Source: C7867-002 sp964637485
GTDB lineage: Bacteria; Patescibacteriota; Minisyncoccia; Phycocordibacterales; PALSA-1337
Direction of reading: 5' to 3'
Length of the DNA: 25,715 nt
Assembly (NCBI GenBank): GCA_964637485.1
Contig: CAZWUU010000010.1
Coordinates: 1-25,715, forward strand
Shown: one piece after another, positions 21,547-25,715 of the stretch
Layout: each line of letters opens with the position of its first letter
Position numbering within the stretch: the stretch's first letter is position 1
Notes under the pieces: model-generated
Told to the model about the DNA's origin: nothing
The model's input: the letters and a program-made list of their open reading frames with translations, nothing else
Database searches by the model: none
Position numbers and translations under genes: made by a program

Positions 21547-23973
21547 ATGTCTAATGATTCGAAAAGGAAACTGTCTATCATCATTCCCGTATTCAATGAG
21601 CGGGATACTATTCAGGAGTTACTTAGGAGAGTGTCAACTGCCACATTACCTCACGGCTGGATAAAAGAGATTATCATAGTAGATGATCATTCTCATGATG
21701 GCACAATAGACATATTAAAAGCGGTGCCAGATTGCAAGCTAGTTTTTTGCGGGGAAAATGCCGGCAAAGGTGCAGCCATAAAGGAAGGATTGAAAGTCGT
21801 TACCGGCGAATATGTTCTTATACAGGACGCCGATCTGGAATACGATCCTGCGGACTATTCGGCGCTAATTAAGCCAATATTGGATGGTAGAGCCAAGGTG
21901 GTATTCGGGTCGAGAACTTTGGCAAAAAATAAGGTATCTGCGCGTCACGTCTATTTCTATGGCGGTTTGCTCATAACGAAAATATATAATTTATTTTTTT
22001 CGAAAAAAATCACCGATATTGCCACTTGTTACAAGATATTTCCGGCCAGATATATACCAGACCTTATAAAATTGAAATCTAATGATTTTGTATACGATGT
22101 CATAGAGCTGTCACATTATCTTGGCGCTAAGGAAAGAATACTGGAAGTACCTATCAATTATGAGGCGCGAAGCACTCCGGAAGGCAAGAAGATGAATTGG
22201 AGGCATGGAGCCAAATGTTTCATGAAAATATTGACATTATTCGGGAAATCTTTTTCGCATAGTAAGCCGTGGATGTCGACGGCTCTCGTTTTCACGCTGT
22301 TCTTCTCGGTTTTCATGTACGTGTACTTTTCAGTGAGCACTTTTTCTAGTGGAGATGATCATTTCTTTCATTTCAGGTTTGCTCATGAAATGCTTCAGAA
22401 TGGATTTTTTGAATCTTTTCAAAATTTCCAGTCTATATATTTCTCCAAAATGGCTCATGGCAATGAGTATTTCATGTACTACAATTTTTTGTTCTATTTG
22501 CTGGTCATACCATTTACATTCATCACGCCCTTATTCGTATCGATAAAATTGTATGCCGTATTTGTGGCTGCAACAGCCTTTACGCTCTTATATTGGTGTC
22601 TCAAGAAGATAGAAATACAGAATCCTTTTATCTGGACTCTTGTCATGATCGCCATAACGAATACTACATCTATTTGGAGATTTTTCCTCTCTCGGCCCTA
22701 TACTCTTGCTCCATCCCTCTTGCTTTTGCTTCTGTATTTCTTGTACAAGAAGAACCATTGGGGAGTATTTATATTGAGTTTCTTGTATTTGTTCTGGCAT
22801 AGCTCGACATTTTTCCTGCCTGTCTGCGTTGCTATCGGCTATTACATTATCGAATGGTTTTATAAGGAGAGGGGAAACTGGAAAAATCTCGTCGGGGCAA
22901 TTGCTGGTACTGTTCTGGCAATTCTCGCCACATTGCTTGTAAATGGGGGGTTTCTTACATTCATCTGGGATACGCTCGTACAGATATACTGGGAGACTAT
23001 CATAGGAAAAGAGGTAAATATTGGAGAAGGTAAGGAATTGTATCCAGTAGACTTCTTCGATTACATACAGGGTAATGCCATTATATTTGCCGTATTTGTC
23101 ATGGCCCTGTCTGTCGATTTGTTCAGCTATTTTGGATTCAAGAGGAAGTATGATCGCAAAGTATCCATATTCGAGGATACTGATCAGGTGGTAGGAGATT
23201 ATTTTAGCGATGTTCCGAAGGAGAGGAGACATCTTCAAACAACCGTTCTTATACTGACTGCACTGTTTTTCCTTGGAACGGTCACAGCCAGTGCCAGATT
23301 TGGAGACTACTTCACTTTTTTTGCTGCTCTATACATAGCGTTGTCTTTCGATTATATGCGCAGATTGGTAAAAATCAGCGGAGCTCCGCTCATTCGTCAA
23401 AGTCTTCTGGTAGGAACAACGATAGTGTTGGTGTATATGTTCACCAGTAATATGCTTTTCTTACAGAGAAAAATCGCCTTTGGTCAATCACTTACACAGT
23501 TCTACCAGATAGGAAGTTGGCTCGACAGGAATTCAGATCCGGGAGACATCGTCTTTATGGCTAACTGGAGCTGGTTCCCGCAGTTGTATCACTGGAGTCC
23601 GAAAAATTATTACAATCAAGGGTTGGAGCCAAGATTCTCCTATGCCTATGATCCTGAATTGTTCTGGAAAGGCAATCATATTGCAGTTCTTGGCATGGTT
23701 TGTGACAAAGAAGAGTGTCCTGATAAGCAGAAACTTCTGGAGGAGGCAATAAAAAGTTCGTCTACTACAGAACAATGGGCGAAAACAGAAGGCAACCTCA
23801 TTGCGTTTGTGTTTAGAGATGAGTTTCGCGCCAAATTCATAGTATCTTCTCGAGAACACAAGTTCTTTAATTATATTTTGACTCAAAATCCAAATTTCAA
23901 ACTAGAGTTGTATAATGAGGCTTACGGCAATCTCCTATTCAGGGTGTTGGACAAGCCGGAAAATACTAAATGA
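21547..23973 (+). CDS. GT2 glycosyltransferase fused to a polytopic GT-C/STT3-like membrane domain
   Basis: The start at 21547 is preferred over an in-frame ATG at 21505 that lies inside the terminator. Residues 1-235 form a dolichol-phosphate-mannose-synthase-like GT2 domain: SIIIPVFNERDT, VDDHSHDGT, the metal-binding DADLEYDP (94-101), VFGSR and ITDIATCYKIF. Residues 245-640 hold about ten membrane helices. The first outer loop has GDDHFFHFRFAHEM (about 269-282), like the acidic first loop of STT3/GT-C enzymes, and a soluble end contains NWSWFPQLYHW (673 on). The likely role is to charge a lipid carrier with sugar and pass it on, perhaps to pilin. Length is 808 residues; it overlaps the GtrA gene by 4 nt. 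GT2 is secure, the GT-C assignment moderate. Confidence 0.82.
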   Translation: MSNDSKRKLSIIIPVFNERDTIQELLRRVSTATLPHGWIKEIIIVDDHSHDGTIDILKAVPDCKLVFCGENAGKGAAIKEGLKVVTGEYVLIQDADLEYDPADYSALIKPILDGRAKVVFGSRTLAKNKVSARHVYFYGGLLITKIYNLFFSKKITDIATCYKIFPARYIPDLIKLKSNDFVYDVIELSHYLGAKERILEVPINYEARSTPEGKKMNWRHGAKCFMKILTLFGKSFSHSKPWMSTALVFTLFFSVFMYVYFSVSTFSSGDDHFFHFRFAHEMLQNGFFESFQNFQSIYFSKMAHGNEYFMYYNFLFYLLVIPFTFITPLFVSIKLYAVFVAATAFTLLYWCLKKIEIQNPFIWTLVMIAITNTTSIWRFFLSRPYTLAPSLLLLLLYFLYKKNHWGVFILSFLYLFWHSSTFFLPVCVAIGYYIIEWFYKERGNWKNLVGAIAGTVLAILATLLVNGGFLTFIWDTLVQIYWETIIGKEVNIGEGKELYPVDFFDYIQGNAIIFAVFVMALSVDLFSYFGFKRKYDRKVSIFEDTDQVVGDYFSDVPKERRHLQTTVLILTALFFLGTVTASARFGDYFTFFAALYIALSFDYMRRLVKISGAPLIRQSLLVGTTIVLVYMFTSNMLFLQRKIAFGQSLTQFYQIGSWLDRNSDPGDIVFMANWSWFPQLYHWSPKNYYNQGLEPRFSYAYDPELFWKGNHIAVLGMVCDKEECPDKQKLLEEAIKSSSTTEQWAKTEGNLIAFVFRDEFRAKFIVSSREHKFFNYILTQNPNFKLELYNEAYGNLLFRVLDKPENTK

Positions 23974-24353
23974 TTTTTCGATTCATTACATCCGGATCTA
24001 TAGGCGCCATCACAAATCTTGGGATATTGTATCTACTCACAGATGTGGCACATGTCTGGTATCTTATTTCGGCCACTGTTGCATTTATAATTTCTCAGAT
24101 CATCAGTTTTATAATGCAAAAATTATGGACGTTTCAGGAGACTGCAAGAGATACGATAAAGAGGCAAATAACACTTTATGTATCATTAGGTATTTTCAAT
24201 GTGGCAGTGAACACCCTACTGGTGTATCTCTTGGTTGATCATGCCGGCGTATATCACGTATTTGCTCAGGCAATATCAAGCATATTGATAGCAGTATATA
24301 GCTATTTCGTGTATTCACAGATATTCAGGAAAAATGGTGCCACCGTGTTATAA
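23970..24353 (+). CDS. GtrA-like membrane protein, putative lipid-linked sugar flippase
   Basis: The 127-residue protein has four membrane helices in two pairs (about 4-28, 32-52, 66-90, 94-116) and the GtrA-family pattern: FRFITSGSIGAITNLGILYLL at the start (shown here as one 21-base-free motif in two parts, FRFITSGSIG and AITNLGILY), then SFIMQKLWTFQ between the pairs. GtrA proteins are thought to flip polyprenyl-phosphate sugars across the membrane. Its ATG overlaps the glycosyltransferase stop (ATGA), so both are co-translated. The end of the gene also carries the promoter of the next pilin gene. Confidence 0.88.
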   Translation: MIFRFITSGSIGAITNLGILYLLTDVAHVWYLISATVAFIISQIISFIMQKLWTFQETARDTIKRQITLYVSLGIFNVAVNTLLVYLLVDHAGVYHVFAQAISSILIAVYSYFVYSQIFRKNGATVL

Positions 24354-24354
24354 T
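24346..24354 (+). promoter_or_regulatory. Extended -10 (TGTTATAAT) of the second pilin gene
   Basis: A perfect extended -10 overlaps the gtrA stop codon and ends 6 nt before the ATG at 24361, favouring that start over the in-frame ATG at 24334. Confidence 0.6.
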
Positions 24355-24360
24355 TTTTCC

Positions 24361-24900
24361 ATGAACACAATTAAAAAAAGAGGTTTTACTTTGATAGAAT
24401 TGCTGATTGTTATAGCAATTATAGGTATTCTGGCCTCCATCACTCTCGTTTCGATCAATTCCGCTAGAAGCAGAGCTGCAAATACAAAGATTTTAGTCCA
24501 AATAGGACAGATGAAGACTCAGCTAGAACAAAACTATTTAAGTGGAGGTTATGCTGATATAGATGCACAAGCAGACAATTATGGTGTTTTGGATACAAAT
24601 GCTGGCGGTTTTGCAAGTTTAAATCTTCTTGCGTGTGATGCGGGGAAATAGAATGGGTACCCGACTACCGTGACTGACGATCTGGTTCTAACGTGTGACG
24701 GCATAGATAACATAAGAACTGGAGTAGTCATATATACAAATTCTGTTTCAGGAAAGGCAAAAGACTATGGAATATATGCCACTACGACCCCGGGAGGCTA
24801 CGTCTGTGCTGATTCATTCGGCAATACTCTTTCCACGACAACAGGATCAATTCCTGCTTATGCCGATATTTACGCAACTTCTACTGCATTGTGCCAATAA
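24361..24900 (+). pseudogene. Second type IV pilin, interrupted by an in-frame amber codon at 24649-24651
   Basis: The prepilin begins MNTIKKRG, cleaved before FTLIELLIVIAIIGILASI with Glu at mature position 5. The frame stops at TAG after 96 residues (CDAGK-stop), but the same frame continues as NGYPTTVTDDLVLTCDGI through to a TAA at 24898-24900. The continuation is pilin-like, with YGIYATTTPGGYVCADSFG comparable to AYAIFGKLTSTTGFFCIDS of the first pilin. So this is one 180-codon gene broken by a single codon; CAG or another codon one change away may be the original. It may be a pseudogene, a sequencing or assembly error, or, least likely, a readthrough site. TAG is a genuine stop elsewhere in the window. 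Confidence 0.75.
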
Positions 24901-24908
24901 AATATCAT

Positions 24909-25391
24909 ATGAATATATATAGAAAAGGTTTTACTTTGATGGAAATAATGATAGCGATCGCTATTATAGCTATTCTAACCGCTATTATTGCGGCAAATCT
25001 ACAGGGTTCGAGAGCTAAGGCTCGAGACGGACAGAGAATATCAGACGTCAGTCAGTTACAGCTCACTCTGCAACTATATTACGACAAGTGCGGACAATAT
25101 CCGTCGAGTTTGGTTTTGACCACGTCGAACGGTTGTCCTTCAGGCGTTACGCTAAATTCATTCATATCAAAGATTTCCACACCTCCGTCTGGAGCAGGGC
25201 AAACTAGCTATGATTATTCCACCCTCACTTCAAATGGTGCGATTGTAAATTATGTGATTAGAACAGTTCTAGAGAAGGACAGTTCTATATTGGCCAGAGG
25301 ACTGGGTGCTATGCCTACCGGCAACTATTCAGTGTCGCTTACTTGCACCTACAACGCTACAACGTTTAATTATTGTGTAACTTCAAACTAA
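24909..25391 (+). CDS. Type IV pilin or pseudopilin, third copy
   Basis: The 160-residue prepilin begins MNIYRKG, cleavage before F8, then FTLMEIMIAIAIIAIL with the conserved Glu at mature position 5. The start at 24909 is chosen because it gives a proper short basic leader; an upstream in-frame ATG at 24891 overlaps the previous gene. After the helix comes ARDGQRISDVSQLQLTLQL and YYDKCGQYPSSL, a pattern seen in many minor pilins of candidate-phyla bacteria. Three cysteines past the first are likely to form disulfides. It lies 2 bp before the prepilin peptidase gene, so the two are probably co-transcribed. Major versus minor role cannot be told. Confidence 0.9.
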   Translation: MNIYRKGFTLMEIMIAIAIIAILTAIIAANLQGSRAKARDGQRISDVSQLQLTLQLYYDKCGQYPSSLVLTTSNGCPSGVTLNSFISKISTPPSGAGQTSYDYSTLTSNGAIVNYVIRTVLEKDSSILARGLGAMPTGNYSVSLTCTYNATTFNYCVTSN

Positions 25392-25392
25392 G

Positions 25393-25715
25393 ATGTTTCT
25401 CGATTATTTGCCTGCAATCATCGCATTTGTGTTCGGTACGATAGTTGGCAGTTTTCTGAATGTCATTATATTCAGACTGAATACCGGTTTTGGTTTCGGC
25501 GGACGATCGATGTGTCTGTCTTGTGGTAAGACCCTGGAATGGATCGAGCTCATACCCGTGGTCAGTTATTTCTTGCAGGGGGGCAAATGCAGAAAATGTT
25601 TGAGCTCCTTGTCATGGCAGTACCCGCTCATTGAACTCGCAACAGGTGCGTTATTTGTACTTATGTTCTGGCGTTTTCCCCCGATAGATGATGCCATGCT
25701 CATTTCCACTTTATT
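25393..25715 (+). CDS. pilD: Prepilin peptidase PilD, N-terminal part (gene runs off the window)
   Basis: PilD is the membrane aspartyl protease that removes prepilin leaders and usually N-methylates the new end. About 107 residues are present: membrane helix 1 with FVFGTIVGSFLNVIIFRL, then the cytoplasmic domain with both zinc-binding pairs (CLSCGK and CRKCLSSLSW) and the typical YPLIELATGALF entering helix 2. The canonical IPxxSYxxxxGxC region reads IPVVSYFLQGGKC. The catalytic aspartates lie beyond the window. The substrates are the pilins just upstream. Confidence 0.95.
   Translation, partial: MFLDYLPAIIAFVFGTIVGSFLNVIIFRLNTGFGFGGRSMCLSCGKTLEWIELIPVVSYFLQGGKCRKCLSSLSWQYPLIELATGALFVLMFWRFPPIDDAMLISTL

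Noticed and set aside
24334..24360. Upstream start for the second pilin
   Set aside because: It would lie within gtrA and place nine extra residues before a normal prepilin leader; the -10 at 24349-24354 supports the 24361 start.
24670..24900. Separate 76-residue gene after the second pilin
   Set aside because: It is in the same frame as the second pilin and is pilin-like, so it is better read as the back half of that gene after the amber codon.
1..25715. CRISPR array or recoded genetic code
   Set aside because: No regularly spaced repeat-spacer array was seen. TAA, TAG and TGA each end clearly complete genes, so neither TGA nor TAG is reassigned.

Overview
The window looks like a chromosome segment of an ultra-small, monoderm-type bacterium of the Patescibacteria/CPR radiation, most likely Parcubacteria-like. 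This is an inference from gene content and style. There is a compact type IV pilus (T4P) cluster with PilM/N/O/B/T/C, several pilins and a prepilin peptidase but no secretin. Genes are tightly packed, and many have a -10 box so close to the ATG that their transcripts should be leaderless. TAA, TAG and TGA all end clearly complete genes, so the code is the standard bacterial one.

Layout. (1) 1-1420, minus: N-terminal two thirds of RecG helicase, cut by the window edge. (2) 1420-2163: a self-contained 42-residue membrane peptide gene with promoter, perfect Shine-Dalgarno and terminator; tRNA-Ser(GCU); then a short sequence resembling an IS3-family end. (3) 2164-9777, plus: one tightly packed operon built around a type I restriction-modification system. 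It holds hsdM (with an added N-terminal MerR-like helix-turn-helix), a zinc-ribbon-like orphan, hsdS, a membrane-anchored orphan, hsdR, a YgjP-type metallopeptidase and a small membrane protein. A set of 10-bp repeats overlaps the hsdM promoter. (4) 9778-10095: no convincing gene, but two adjacent hairpins. (5) 10096-12805: a membrane protein of unknown role, an AI-2E family transporter and tyrosyl-tRNA synthetase. (6) 12808-13503, minus: a ComF-type phosphoribosyltransferase, divergent from the pilus genes. (7) 13539-25715, plus: pilM, pilN-, pilO- and pilP-like genes, pilB, a CheY-like receiver, pilT, pilC, a first pilin, a GT2/GT-C glycosyltransferase fusion, a GtrA-like flippase, a second pilin broken by an in-frame amber codon, a third pilin and the start of the prepilin peptidase gene.

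How the parts work together. HsdS is expected to direct HsdM and HsdR to a bipartite DNA site for modification or cleavage; the extra HTH on HsdM and the promoter repeats suggest self-regulation. In the pilus cluster PilD should process the pilins, PilB and PilT should power extension and retraction through PilC, and PilM/N/O/P-like proteins form the inner platform. The single-domain receiver co-transcribed with pilT may tune motility. The glycosyltransferase fusion and GtrA-like protein sit between pilin genes, which suggests a lipid-linked sugar route for decorating pilins or another surface target. The most novel-looking items are the HTH-HsdM fusion with its repeat array and altered SAM motif, the glycosyltransferase/GtrA cassette, and the repeated -10/6-nt/ATG promoter architecture.
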